DNA from: G963674665 sp964609625
Lineage (GTDB): Bacteria; Desulfobacterota; Desulfovibrionia; Desulfovibrionales; Desulfovibrionaceae
Length of the DNA stretch: 57,415 bases
Assembly: GCA_964609625.1 (NCBI GenBank)
Contig: CAZSRS010000025.1
Span: 1 to 57,415 of the forward strand
Direction: 5' to 3'
The translations under genes were made by a program, and so were the position numbers. Shown piece after piece: positions 1-8,550 of the stretch. Position 1 is the stretch's first letter, and each line of letters begins with the position of its first letter. The notes beneath the pieces were generated by a model. That model was given only the letters and a program-made list of their open reading frames with translations, had not been told where the DNA came from and made no database searches.

Positions 1-47
1 GCCTTGATGAAAGGTTTCGCGATCTCCACGCCGCTTGGTGTAGCCAT
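1..47 (-). CDS. 5' end of an unidentified gene (runs off the window)
   Basis: On the minus strand an ATG is preceded by a good Shine-Dalgarno (AAGGAG, 8 nt spacing) and opens a frame starting MATPSGVEIAKPFIK that continues past the left edge. Only 15 codons are visible, so no function can be given. The opposite strand is also open here and ends at a TGA, but it has no ribosome binding site in view, so the minus reading is preferred. The ~165 nt between this start and the kinase stop codon hold nothing recognisable. Confidence 0.5.
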   Translation of the reverse strand, partial: MATPSGVEIAKPFIK

Positions 48-211
48 TGCGGATGCTCCTTTCTCGAAGTGAGTGACGCTCCAGAACCAGTCGAACCCAG
101 AGAGGCGGTATGAAATGCCGTGAAGTCATGGGCGCGACCTTGGCATCTGCATACAATCCCAACGGCCTCGCTGTCCAGTCTGAATGCGTTCCCGGTCCAG
201 GCCGCACGTGT

Positions 212-2797
212 TCAATCGGTCCTTTCGAACGATTGTGCGGGGCGCATGATCTCCTCCTGAAACAAGGGCAAGGTGAAGGTGACCGTGCTGCCCTGCCCCG
301 GAGTGCTGCTGACACCGATGGTACCGCCGTGTTGTCTTACGATCTCCCGACAGATGGCCAGCCCCAGGCCCGTACCCTTGGGCTTGTTCGTGAGTGTCTC
401 ACGTGTCTGGTGGTACTTGTCGAAGATGGCTTCCAGATCCTCGGGTTCGATGCCCACCCCTGTATCGCTGACACTTACCGCGAGCATGTCCGGGAGGGTA
501 TCGGAGCGTCGGGCGCTCACCCTGACTTCTCCCCGCGGGGTGAATTTGGCCGCGTTGACGATGAGGTTCACCAGGACCTGGACCACGCTCTTGCGGTCGC
601 AGAGCACGTCAGGGAGTTTCCTCGGGATGTCCAGGCAGAAATGCACGGCCTGGTCCTGGAAAAAGGGAGCGGTGGCATTGGCGGACTGGTGCAGCAATGG
701 TTCCAGGGCGCTGCGCTCCATGAGAAAATCGTATTTCCGTGCTTCCAACTTGGCCAGATCGAGCACGTCGCTGACGAGCGCGGACAAACGTTCGCCTTCG
801 GCGATGACGATGTCCAAATTTTCCTTGATGCGCAGGCCGCGTCTGTGCAGCGCGGTATCCTGTGCGGCGCGTGCGAGGAACCATCGCTCGAAGTCCTTTT
901 CGATGAGCTTGGTGAAGCCCAGTACCGCGGTCATGGGGGTGCGCAGCTCGTGGGAGACCACGGCGACGAAATCGCTCATGACCCGGCTGGCGTCCTCGGC
1001 CAGGCGTTTGGCCCTGAGCAGGGCCTGCTCCACCTGCTTGCGCTCCGTGATGTCGTTGAGTATGGCCAGGGAGGCTGGCTTGCCCTCCCAGGAGATGACC
1101 ACCACGGAGTTGTCCAGCCAACGCACCTCGCCGCTTCTGTTCACGACGCGGAATGCGTAATGGCTGGGAGCTTCCTCGCCGCGCATGCGTTTCGCGTAGT
1201 ATTCAGCCACCATTGCCCGATCTTCGGGGTGCACGAGATCGATGAAGGAATGTCCGAGCAGGTCCTTGGTCTTGAACCCGGAAAGGCGCTCCACGACAGG
1301 ATTCACGAAGCGCAAGGTGCCACCCTGGATGACCACGATGCCCTCGGCCGCGTTCTCCACCAGCAGGCGATGTCTTTCCTCGCTGGCGCGCTGCGCCTCC
1401 TCGGCCTGGCGGCGTTGTGCATTCTCGGTCTCCAGGGCTTCGTTGGCGCGGGAAAGCTCACGTGTCCGCGCCTGGACCAGCTGCTCCAGGTTGTCGCGAT
1501 AGGCCTGGAGGTTTTGTTCGACGATTCTCCGCTCCGTGATGTCCCTGGCCTCGGCGATGAGCATGGTCACATCGCCCGCCTGGTTGCGCAGGGGTTTGAG
1601 GGAGAAATCCATGGCGAAAAAACCTCCCGGCGTGGTCTGGCTCTCGGCTTCGTAGCGCACGAATTCACCGGCCGCGGCCCGGCGCACCGCCTCCTGGAGC
1701 CGCTTTTGTCCGCTGGGACTGCCCTTCCACCAGGTGGTTTCCCAGAAGAACGTGTCGCGCAGTTCCTCGGCCTGGGCACCGATGCTGACCAGGGCGGTGC
1801 GGTTGACCTCCAGTACCCTGCCCTCGGTGGTCAGCAGGCCGGTGAACTGGAAGGTGTTGTCGAAGATGGCCCGGAAGCGGGCCTCGCTTTCCCGGAGGTC
1901 GGCCACGGCGCGTGCCACGCGCATTCGGAGCTGTCGATTCCAGAGCGCGGCCAGGCCCAGGAGGAGCAGCACGGCCAGGGCAGTGAACACCAGAATGCGC
2001 CAGGGCAGGGCGCGCTCCAGCGTGTGGCCGGCCCAGTTGTGCAGGATACGCTCCATCTCGCCGGGGGGCATCCTGTCCATGCCCTGGCCCACGAATTCCA
2101 GCAGGGTCTCGTTTCCCTTGCGCACCCCGGCATGGATGGTTTCGATGTACAGGGGTTCTTCGGTGTGCTTGAAGCTCCGTCCGTCGTCGTGTTTCGCGAG
2201 ATGAAAGGAGGCCACCGGGGTGTCCGCGACAAAGACCCGGACCTCGCCGGCCAGGGCGGCCCTGACCAACGACTCGTAGGAGTCGAAGAGCCGCAGTTCA
2301 AGCTCGGGCATGGTGCGGCGCAGGAAGCTCTCCGCCGCGTCTCCTTGTTGCACGCCAACGGTGAAACCCTTGAGATCCTTGAGGCCGCGCAAGCCGTAGA
2401 CCTGTTCGTGAAAAAAGATGTGCGTGGGGAGCTGGAAATAACTCCCCGTGAAGCTGAATTGTTCCAGGCGTTCCTCGGTGGAGAACAGGGCGCCCACCAG
2501 ATCGGCGTCGCCCAGGCGTACGGCATCCAGGGCGCGGCTCCACTCCATGCAGTTGAACTCCACCTCGATCCCGGTGGTGCGGGACCAGCCGCGCCAAAAG
2601 TCGATGAACACGCCCTGGGGTTCGTTGTCCGCGTCCAGGAATTCGAAGGGCGGGTAGGCGCTGTCACAGACGATGGTGATACGCTCGGGCACCGCGTCCT
2701 GGCACCAGACGACGCTCGCGATGCCGAACAGGCTGACCGAGGCTATGGCGAGCAGGAGAAGATAAACCCGAGTGAAATGATATCTAGGCGGTTTCAT
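212..2797 (-). CDS. Membrane sensor histidine kinase with periplasmic SBP_bac_3 domain and PAS domains
   Basis: This predicted 861-aa inner-membrane kinase begins with a hydrophobic signal/anchor segment. A bacterial extracellular solute-binding family 3 domain follows (residues ~35-255, opening ERITIVCDSAYPPFEF), then a membrane helix near 270-290. Two PAS domains (~310-430 and ~480-595) are separated by a coiled coil. A HisKA domain carries SHELRTP with its phospho-acceptor His near 616, and the ATPase domain has N-box (NLIVNAAKF), DTGVGI and GTGLGL motifs. There is no receiver domain, so a separate response regulator is expected. The ATG chosen starts MKPPRYHFTR, directly before the hydrophobic segment; a longer start would add 25 residues unlike a signal peptide. 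The gene is divergent from an amino-acid-type ABC operon whose binding protein belongs to the same fold family, so it may sense the same class of ligand (inference). Confidence 0.9.
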   Translation of the reverse strand: MKPPRYHFTRVYLLLLAIASVSLFGIASVVWCQDAVPERITIVCDSAYPPFEFLDADNEPQGVFIDFWRGWSRTTGIEVEFNCMEWSRALDAVRLGDADLVGALFSTEERLEQFSFTGSYFQLPTHIFFHEQVYGLRGLKDLKGFTVGVQQGDAAESFLRRTMPELELRLFDSYESLVRAALAGEVRVFVADTPVASFHLAKHDDGRSFKHTEEPLYIETIHAGVRKGNETLLEFVGQGMDRMPPGEMERILHNWAGHTLERALPWRILVFTALAVLLLLGLAALWNRQLRMRVARAVADLRESEARFRAIFDNTFQFTGLLTTEGRVLEVNRTALVSIGAQAEELRDTFFWETTWWKGSPSGQKRLQEAVRRAAAGEFVRYEAESQTTPGGFFAMDFSLKPLRNQAGDVTMLIAEARDITERRIVEQNLQAYRDNLEQLVQARTRELSRANEALETENAQRRQAEEAQRASEERHRLLVENAAEGIVVIQGGTLRFVNPVVERLSGFKTKDLLGHSFIDLVHPEDRAMVAEYYAKRMRGEEAPSHYAFRVVNRSGEVRWLDNSVVVISWEGKPASLAILNDITERKQVEQALLRAKRLAEDASRVMSDFVAVVSHELRTPMTAVLGFTKLIEKDFERWFLARAAQDTALHRRGLRIKENLDIVIAEGERLSALVSDVLDLAKLEARKYDFLMERSALEPLLHQSANATAPFFQDQAVHFCLDIPRKLPDVLCDRKSVVQVLVNLIVNAAKFTPRGEVRVSARRSDTLPDMLAVSVSDTGVGIEPEDLEAIFDKYHQTRETLTNKPKGTGLGLAICREIVRQHGGTIGVSSTPGQGSTVTFTLPLFQEEIMRPAQSFERTD

Positions 2798-3059
2798 TGA
2801 ATAATACGTAGAGAGCCTCGAAATAGTGTCATGGGGGCGGACCGTAACAGAAAGGGTCGAGGAAAGAAACACCGTTATGAAAACATCGTTTCCTGGTCCG
2901 CGTCGGCATTGGCACTTGTGACAACTTGATCAACCCGTTGACATTTGGTACTTCCTGAAGGCCGCGACAAACACGCTGTACCAGGCGTCATGGCTTTGGT
3001 CAGTGCCCGCGCGCGATTGTCCATCCCCAATATCTCACAACACAGGGAGAAGAGTGAAC

Positions 3060-3818
3060 ATGACCAGGAAGATCACACACCTAACGCTCGGTCTCGTCAT
3101 TGCCATGGCCCTTGTCTGCGGTGCGGCCTTCGCGCAAGAGAAGACCTACATCAATGGCATCGACTTCGGCTTCCCGCCCTTCGGCTTCGTGGACAAGGAC
3201 GGCAAACCCGCCGGCTTCGACGTGGAGTCCGCGGACTGGATCGCCGCGAAGATGGGCTTCAAGGTCAAACACCAGCCCATGGACTGGGACGGCATCATCC
3301 CCGCCCTCAACGCCGGCAAGATCGACTTCATCGCCTCGGGCATGAGCGCCACGGCCGAGCGGGCCAAGATCGTCAACTTCACCATCCCCTACTACCAGGT
3401 CACCCAGGTCCTACTGGTCATGGACAGCAACGACATGGCTCTGGAAGACATGCTCAAGGGCGGCAAGAAGATCGGCGTGCAGCGCGGCACCGTGACCAAC
3501 ACCCTGCTGGAGACCCTGAAAAAGGACAATCCCGACTACAACTTCGAGATCGTGCTCTACGACTCCACCGACCTCTCCCTGCAGGACCTGCCCATCGGCC
3601 GTATCGACGGCTCGGGCATGGACAGCTCCATCGCCTACGAAGTCATGAAGGGCAAGCCCTACAAGGTCGCCGGCACCTTTGACGCCGCTCCCGAGAACTA
3701 TTCCTACGCCGTGCGCAAGGAAGACACCGAGCTGCTGGAGACCCTGAACAAGGGCCTGGAGCTGCTCATGGCCGACCCCCACTGGCAGGAGCTGAAGACC
3801 AAGTACGACATCCCCTAG
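3060..3818 (+). CDS. Amino-acid ABC transporter periplasmic substrate-binding protein
   Basis: A 252-aa secreted binding protein of the SBP_bac_3 family. It has a clear cleavable signal peptide (MTRKITHL...CGAAFA|QEKTY), then the fold's typical opening (YINGIDFGFPPFGFVDKDGK), the GFDVESADWIAAKMG segment and DGIIPALNAGKIDFIASGMS. The start is fixed by GGGAGAAG just upstream and by the signal peptide. It is the first gene of a transporter operon and presumably delivers a polar amino acid to the permease pair downstream; the ligand cannot be read from sequence. A strong hairpin after the stop suggests it is expressed in excess over the membrane subunits. Confidence 0.9.
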   Translation: MTRKITHLTLGLVIAMALVCGAAFAQEKTYINGIDFGFPPFGFVDKDGKPAGFDVESADWIAAKMGFKVKHQPMDWDGIIPALNAGKIDFIASGMSATAERAKIVNFTIPYYQVTQVLLVMDSNDMALEDMLKGGKKIGVQRGTVTNTLLETLKKDNPDYNFEIVLYDSTDLSLQDLPIGRIDGSGMDSSIAYEVMKGKPYKVAGTFDAAPENYSYAVRKEDTELLETLNKGLELLMADPHWQELKTKYDIP

Positions 3819-3857
3819 CCGTGCCCGTTTCCGGCTGACCGGAGATTGAACCATGCG

Positions 3858-3910
3858 ACCCGGAAGGCTCCTGGACGTGTGACGCGGCCACGAACCTTCC
3901 GGGTCTTTTC
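3858..3910 (+). terminator. Attenuator-type hairpin between binding protein and permease
   Basis: A 10-bp perfect stem (ACCCGGAAGG / CCTTCCGGGT) with a 27-nt loop is followed at once by CTTTTC, which resembles a partial intrinsic terminator. It lies in the 154-nt gap between the binding-protein stop and the permease start. Such hairpins commonly protect the upstream mRNA or lower downstream transcription in ABC importer operons; that role is inferred here. Confidence 0.6.
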
Positions 3911-3972
3911 AGGCCTGGACCCGGCCCGCGAAGGCCGGTACCTCGCGACGACTTCCCTCGCAACCGCGGAGA

Positions 3973-4671
3973 ATGATCTTGGATACGGCCCTGCAGGCCA
4001 TTTTTGACGCCCTGCCGTACATGCTCAACGGTATCTGGTTCACCATGGCGCTGATCATCGGCGCCATGGGACTGGGTTTTGTCCTGGGCGTGCCCCTGGC
4101 GGTGGGGCATGTCTACGGCGCCAAACCGCTGCGCCGCCTCGTGGGCTTCTATGTCTGGCTGTTCAGGGGCGTGCCCATCCTGGTGCAGCTCTACCTCTTC
4201 TACTTCGGCATCCTGGCCTATCTGGGCAAGTTCAGGCTGTTCGACGCCCTGCACCTGAACAGCGCCTTTGCCGCGGCCGTGCTGGTGCTCGGACTCACCA
4301 GCGCCGCCTACCAATCCCAGATCTTCCGCGGCGCCATCCTCTCCATCCCCGCGGGACAGCTCAAGGCGGCGCGCGCCCTGGGCATGAGCGATTTCACGGC
4401 CATCACCACCATCATCATCCCCCAGGCCCTGCGCCTGTCGATTCCGGGCTGGTCCAACGAGTATTCCATCCTGCTCAAGGACTCGGCACTGGCCTATGTC
4501 ATCGGCGTCCTGGAGATCATGTCCCGGACGCGTTCCGTGGCCGCGACCACGCATCAACCCCTGCCTTTGGCCCTGTTCGCCGGAGTGATCTTCTTCATGC
4601 TCACCTGGATTGGGGTCAAGGCGCTGAAAAAACTGGAAGAAAAAGTCCATATTCCGGGTTACTCCCATTGA
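3973..4671 (+). CDS. Amino-acid ABC transporter permease (HisM/GlnP type)
   Basis: A 232-aa inner-membrane subunit of the polar amino acid permease family, with five or so hydrophobic segments. The characteristic EAA-loop region reads GQLKAARALGMSDFTA and is followed by IIIPQALRLSIPGWSNE. The early LFRGVPILVQLYLFYFG motif is typical of the family. A second, related permease lies downstream, so the channel is probably a heterodimer of the two. The start is preceded by GCGGAGA. The stop nearly abuts the ATPase gene. Confidence 0.9.
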   Translation: MILDTALQAIFDALPYMLNGIWFTMALIIGAMGLGFVLGVPLAVGHVYGAKPLRRLVGFYVWLFRGVPILVQLYLFYFGILAYLGKFRLFDALHLNSAFAAAVLVLGLTSAAYQSQIFRGAILSIPAGQLKAARALGMSDFTAITTIIIPQALRLSIPGWSNEYSILLKDSALAYVIGVLEIMSRTRSVAATTHQPLPLALFAGVIFFMLTWIGVKALKKLEEKVHIPGYSH

Positions 4672-4682
4672 GGCCCCTTTTC

Positions 4683-5450
4683 ATGTCGCAAAACAACGCC
4701 ATTCTCCGCGTGGAGAACATCCACAAGCGTCTCGGAGGCCACGAGGTACTCACGGGCGCGTCCCTGTCCCTGAACAAGGGCGACCTCAAGGTGCTTATCG
4801 GCCCTTCGGGCGGCGGTAAGAGCACCTTCCTGCAATGCATCAACTTCCTCCTCACCCCGGACCAGGGCACGGTCTGGCTCGAAGGCAAGGAGGTCAGGCC
4901 CAGAGGCAAGAAGGACCTCTACCTCTTCCGACAGCAGGTGGGCATGATCTTCCAGGACTTCAACCTCTTCGACCACCTCAGCGCCCTGGAAAACGTGCGC
5001 ATCGCCCTGATCAAGGTCAAGAAGCTCTCCAAGAAGCAGGCCACCGAACGCGCCGTGGCCGAACTCGCCCGCGTGGGGCTGGCCGACAAGGCAGCCAACT
5101 ATCCGGCTCAACTCTCCGGGGGGCAGAAGCAGCGTGTTTCCATTGCCAGGGCCCTGGCCATGGACCCCAAGGTCATGCTCCTGGACGAACCCACCAGTGC
5201 CCTGGATCCCGAGCTCATCGGCGAAGTACTCACCGTCATCCGCGACCTGGCCACCGCAGGCATGACCATGGTCATGGCCACCCACCAGATCAGCTTCTCC
5301 GCCACCCTGGCCGACGAATTCCTGTTCATGGAGCAGGGGCGCATCGTGGAACGCGGCTCTCCGGCGGAACTGCTCTCCAAGGACAGCTGCACCAGGACCC
5401 AATCCTTCTGTTCCAAGATCAGCGAACTGGCCGGAGAGACAGCGGCATGA
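4683..5450 (+). CDS. Amino-acid ABC transporter ATP-binding protein (GlnQ/HisP type)
   Basis: A 255-aa cytoplasmic ATPase energising the adjacent permeases. Walker A is GPSGGGKST, the Q-loop is FQDFNLF, the signature is LSGGQKQR, and Walker B is VMLLDEPTSALD followed by the H-loop in MATHQIS. Its length is usual for the family. The ATG starting MSQNNAILRVEN was chosen because GAGG lies 9-12 nt upstream; an alternative TTG 15 nt earlier overlaps the permease stop. Its stop overlaps the next start (ATGA), so translation of the two is probably coupled. Confidence 0.92.
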   Translation: MSQNNAILRVENIHKRLGGHEVLTGASLSLNKGDLKVLIGPSGGGKSTFLQCINFLLTPDQGTVWLEGKEVRPRGKKDLYLFRQQVGMIFQDFNLFDHLSALENVRIALIKVKKLSKKQATERAVAELARVGLADKAANYPAQLSGGQKQRVSIARALAMDPKVMLLDEPTSALDPELIGEVLTVIRDLATAGMTMVMATHQISFSATLADEFLFMEQGRIVERGSPAELLSKDSCTRTQSFCSKISELAGETAA

Positions 5451-6139
5451 GTGACCTGGTCTCATTCATTGTCCAGGACGTGCTCCCCGGCCTGAACCAC
5501 GGACTTTGGACCTCGGTGCGGCTCATCGTGCCCTCGGCCTTCCTCGGCCTGACCCTGGGCATCGGAGTGGGCGCCTGCCGTGTCTATGGACCGCGCTGGC
5601 TCAGGCGTCTTGCGAACATCTATGTTTCCTTATTCCGTGGCACCCCCCTGGTGGTACAACTCTTTTTCTGGTACTTCGCGCTCCCCTACGCCTCGTTCTG
5701 GGGGTATCGCATCGTCATGGGACCCATGACCGCCGCCATCGTGGGTTTTGCCCTGTGCAGCGCAGCATACCATTCGGAGTACATTCGCGGGGGGCTGCTC
5801 TCCATCAAGGTGGGGCAGCTCAAGGCAGCCCAGGCACTGGGCATGTCGCCCTTCACGGCGGTGATGCACGTCATCCTGCCCCAGGCCTTTCGCAGAGCTC
5901 TGCCCGGTTGCGGCAACGAGATCATCTACCTCATCAAGTACTCCTCACTGGCCTCCATCATCACGGTCAACGAACTCACCGGCGTGGGGCGCGCCATCGC
6001 CAAGGCCACTTGGCAGAACATCGAGGTCTACACCGTGGTGGGCATGTACTACCTGGCCCTGGTCACCGTGGCCACGCTCCTGCTGCATTGGGTGGAAGGG
6101 CGCCTGAGCATCCCCGGCTTCGAACACAAACGGAACTGA
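5447..6139 (+). CDS. Amino-acid ABC transporter permease, second subunit
   Basis: A 230-aa permease paralogous to the one upstream, with the same LFRGTPLVVQLFFWYFALP segment and an EAA loop GQLKAAQALGMSPFTAV followed by ILPQAFRRALPGCGNE. It begins at the ATG that overlaps the ATPase stop codon by ATGA; a longer open frame exists upstream but merely shadows the ATPase gene. Together with the other permease and two copies of the ATPase it would form one importer. Confidence 0.9.
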   Translation: MSDLVSFIVQDVLPGLNHGLWTSVRLIVPSAFLGLTLGIGVGACRVYGPRWLRRLANIYVSLFRGTPLVVQLFFWYFALPYASFWGYRIVMGPMTAAIVGFALCSAAYHSEYIRGGLLSIKVGQLKAAQALGMSPFTAVMHVILPQAFRRALPGCGNEIIYLIKYSSLASIITVNELTGVGRAIAKATWQNIEVYTVVGMYYLALVTVATLLLHWVEGRLSIPGFEHKRN

Positions 6140-6147
6140 GGTCTTCG

Positions 6148-7539
6148 ATGAACAGCACGGTCACCGCGCACTACACGCCGCTTTCCGAGGAGACCCTGGC
6201 CGAGCTGCGGAACATCTTCGGCAAGAACAACGTCCTGACCGGCGATATCCACAAGTACTGCCGGGACGAAGGCGGTCACGTCCGCAGCGCCGAGGCCGTG
6301 GTCTTCGCCACCGGCGCGGCCCAGATCGCCTCTCTGCTCAAGCTCGCCAACGCCAAACGCTTTCCCGTGACCCCACGCGGCACAGGCACCGGCCTGGCCG
6401 GCGGCGCCTGTCCGGAACACGGTGGTGTGGTGCTCTGCCTGGAGCGCATGAACCGCATCCTGCGCATCGACGCGGACAACCTCTACGCCGAGGTGGAACC
6501 CGGCGTCCTGACCCGAACCCTGCGCGACGCTGCCACTGCCCAGGGTCTGTTCTACCCCCCGGACCCCGCCAGCCTGGACACCAGCAGCATCGGTGGCAAC
6601 GCCGCCACCAACGCCGGCGGACCGGCCTGCGTGAAGTACGGCACCACCCGTGACTACGTGCTCGGCCTGGAGGCCGTGCTCCCGGACGGCGAAATCCTGC
6701 AGGCCGGCGTGCGTACCCGCAAGGGCGTGGTGGGCTACGACCTCACCCACCTGCTGGTGGGCTCCGAAGGCACCCTCTGCGTCATCACCAAACTCATGCT
6801 CAAGCTCGTGCCCAAACCCCCGGCCGTGGCCACCATGACGGCTGTATTCCGGGACATGCACCAGGCCATGCGCTGCGTGACCAGGATTCTGGTGCAGGGG
6901 CACCTGCCCGCTGCCATCGAGTTCCTGGACCACGCCAGCCTCGATCTCGTTGGGGGGGTGCTGCCGTTCCCGCTTCCGCCTGGAGCCGGCGCCCTGCTGC
7001 TTCTCGAGGCCGACGGCCCCGAGGCCCAAGCCCGTGCCGACATCCAAGCCATGGGCACTATCTGCACGGAACGAGGCGCCCTGGCCCTGCTGTCCGCCAC
7101 GAACGACAAACAACGCGAGGAACTCTGGCACATGCGCCGGCAGGTCTCGGTGCGCATCCACGAACGCTCCGCCATCTTCGTGCCCGAGGACGTGGTGGTG
7201 CCCATCGGCCGCATCGCCGCGCTGGTGGACGCCTTGCCCCGCATCGAACGCACGTACGCCGTGCGGGTCTATGCCTTCGGCCATGCCGGCGACGGCAACA
7301 TCCACCTCAATTTCACGGCCCAGGACGCCGCAGCCGCCCCAAATGTGGAACGCGCCGTGCGCGAGATCCTCTCCCTGGTCCTGGACCTGGGCGGCACCAT
7401 CTCCGGGGAGCACGGCATCGGCTTGGCCAAGAAACGCTTCCTGCCCCTTGAGCTTTCCCCCCGAAGCATCCAGCTGCAACGCGCCATCAAGGAACTCTTC
7501 GACCCCGGCATGATCCTCAATCCAGGGAAATTGTTCTGA
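6148..7539 (+). CDS. glcD: FAD-binding glycolate/D-lactate oxidase-type dehydrogenase
   Basis: A 463-aa cytoplasmic flavoprotein of the GlcD / FAD_binding_4 family. Visible are the FAD-binding loop TPRGTGTGLAGGACPEHGG, the segment SSIGGNAATNAGGPACVKYG, and the C-terminal HAGDGNIHLNF and GTISGEHGIGLAKKRFL blocks that are conserved in GlcD and D-lactate dehydrogenases. It follows the permease by 8 nt and is probably co-transcribed with the importer, so the imported compound may feed a 2-hydroxyacid pathway (inference). No GlcE or iron-sulfur GlcF partner is adjacent, so the electron acceptor is unknown and the substrate could be lactate, glycolate or another 2-hydroxyacid. Confidence 0.85.
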   Translation: MNSTVTAHYTPLSEETLAELRNIFGKNNVLTGDIHKYCRDEGGHVRSAEAVVFATGAAQIASLLKLANAKRFPVTPRGTGTGLAGGACPEHGGVVLCLERMNRILRIDADNLYAEVEPGVLTRTLRDAATAQGLFYPPDPASLDTSSIGGNAATNAGGPACVKYGTTRDYVLGLEAVLPDGEILQAGVRTRKGVVGYDLTHLLVGSEGTLCVITKLMLKLVPKPPAVATMTAVFRDMHQAMRCVTRILVQGHLPAAIEFLDHASLDLVGGVLPFPLPPGAGALLLLEADGPEAQARADIQAMGTICTERGALALLSATNDKQREELWHMRRQVSVRIHERSAIFVPEDVVVPIGRIAALVDALPRIERTYAVRVYAFGHAGDGNIHLNFTAQDAAAAPNVERAVREILSLVLDLGGTISGEHGIGLAKKRFLPLELSPRSIQLQRAIKELFDPGMILNPGKLF

Positions 7540-7602
7540 CATTTCTCATATGCTGGACTGGTGGAATGACGTGCTCCGACGAACGGACGGCTGGTGACAG
7601 GC

Positions 7603-7785
7603 CCTGCCGTCGGTTGTGTGGGTCATGTTCGCAATCTCGCCGTGGGAAGTGAATTCGCATCCGCCTCAAGCAGCCGGCTGTCGGGAGCCAGCCCACACAA
7701 TACTCGCGGGAGACCGTAAGGACGGCAGGACGTTGCACCGCGAGCGAAGCTCCCGAAAAGCCTGGCCCGCCTTCCACTTCAGATT
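7603..7785. ncRNA. Candidate structured RNA of unassigned family
   Basis: The ~390 nt between the flavoprotein gene and tRNA-Leu carry no convincing coding frame but are unusually self-complementary. One fold has nested 9-bp perfect stems, 7603-7611 with 7721-7729 and 7614-7622 with 7692-7700. A mutually exclusive rod pairs 7633-7637/7781-7785, 7646-7651/7775-7780, 7673-7679/7759-7766, 7682-7688/7749-7755, 7703-7709/7738-7744 and 7714-7717/7722-7725. No SRP, RNase P or tmRNA signature was found; a divergent 6S-like RNA cannot be excluded. Strand is undetermined. Confidence 0.3.
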
Positions 7786-7931
7786 ACAGCCTGTGTTGAG
7801 GGAAAGTGGTACTGGTCCTCTGGTGCTTGCACAGCGACAGTGTTGCGGCGACGGCTGCATGGTCGCGCTGTCGCCCCAAAACGAGAACACCGCCTGTACC
7901 TTATGAGGCGCAGGCGGCGTCTGAAATATGG

Positions 7932-8018
7932 TGGTGCCGAAGGGGAGAGTCGAACTCCCACGCGGAAACCCGCACTAGACCCTGAACCTAGCGTGTCTAC
8001 CAATTCCACCACTTCGGC
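7932..8018 (-). tRNA. tRNA-Leu (anticodon CAG)
   Basis: On the minus strand the acceptor arms GCCGAAG and CTTCGGC pair, followed by discriminator A and an encoded CCA. The anticodon loop TTCAGGG sits on a CTAGG/TCTAG stem and gives CAG, leucine. There is a long variable arm (GTGCGGGTTTCCGCGT region), as expected of a class II tRNA, and a T-loop GTTCGACTC. Confidence 0.95.
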
Positions 8019-8099
8019 ATCGAAGTTCTGCGTTCTACGCGAAGCGTTTCTCCTTTGCAAGTAAAAATTGCAACAGCAGGGAAAAAACTCCCCAATGCC

Positions 8100-8318
8100 T
8101 CAGGCGCTGGTCTTGAATACTATGCCGGCGTCGAATTCCGCCATGGGCGGACCACCGTCACTCAATTTCTCGGGAACCACGTCGGGATTCTCGTTGCGCA
8201 GTTGGACAGCCGTTTCGACAAAAGTTCGCAGGGAACTGGAGGCGATGCTGTGGCTTTGTCCGGAAAAATGCGTCGTCAGCTGCAAGTTCTGGATCTCGCT
8301 ATCGGAAAAGGGCGCCAT
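8100..8318 (-). CDS. Small protein of unknown function, paralogue A
   Basis: A 72-aa protein preceded by a strong AAGGAG seven nt from the ATG. It has no signal peptide, membrane segment or recognised domain. It is clearly related to the neighbouring 69-aa protein: both share a pattern SHS(I/V)-x-S-x-SLR-x-FV in the middle, a PD pair about 12 residues later, and a similar Ser/Thr-rich tail. The two genes are co-directional with a 22-nt gap and probably form an operon. Function is unknown; a secreted-peptide or precursor role is only a guess, since no maturation enzyme is nearby. Confidence 0.65.
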   Translation of the reverse strand: MAPFSDSEIQNLQLTTHFSGQSHSIASSSLRTFVETAVQLRNENPDVVPEKLSDGGPPMAEFDAGIVFKTSA

Positions 8319-8340
8319 GGCAAACTCCTTGGGTGTTTTC

Positions 8341-8550
8341 TCAGCCCAGGGTATTCACGATCGTACCGCTTGAGGCTTCGATCATGGGGGTGACAGAGAT
8401 CGATGTCGGAAGAATGTCCGGCGTGAAGGCCTGCTGCGTGGCAGTCACGCTGACGAACTGACGGAGAGACTCGGAGGAAACGCTGTGGCTCATCCGCGAC
8501 GAGTCGCTCACGAATTGCAGCCATTGAAGCTGTCCTTCCACCACTTTCAT
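8341..8550 (-). CDS. Small protein of unknown function, paralogue B
   Basis: A 69-aa protein starting MKVVEGQLQWLQFVSDSS. The start was chosen because AAGGAG lies 7 nt upstream; an in-frame start 33 nt earlier lacks such a site. It is homologous to the downstream 72-aa protein (shared SHS-x-S-x-SLR-x-FV core), so the pair arose by tandem duplication. Both are rich in Ser, Thr and Gln and end in small hydrophobic residues. No family is recognised. Confidence 0.65.
   Translation of the reverse strand: MKVVEGQLQWLQFVSDSSRMSHSVSSESLRQFVSVTATQQAFTPDILPTSISVTPMIEASSGTIVNTLG

Noticed and set aside
110..2800. Very long open frame on the plus strand opposite the sensor kinase
   Set aside because: High GC content opens antisense frames. 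The minus strand has unmistakable kinase domains; the plus translation has no domain and is low in complexity.
2939..2944. TTGACA upstream of the binding-protein gene as its -35 box
   Set aside because: No acceptable -10 sequence is found 15-19 nt downstream.
7541..7800. 6S RNA gene
   Set aside because: Short blocks such as ATGTTCGCAA and TTACAGCCTG coincide with E. coli 6S, but the helix layout does not match convincingly, so only a general RNA candidate is reported.
7932..8018. tRNA-Leu as the prophage attachment site
   Set aside because: It lies 3.7 kb outside the phage genes with host genes between, and no copy of its 3' end appears at the right edge.
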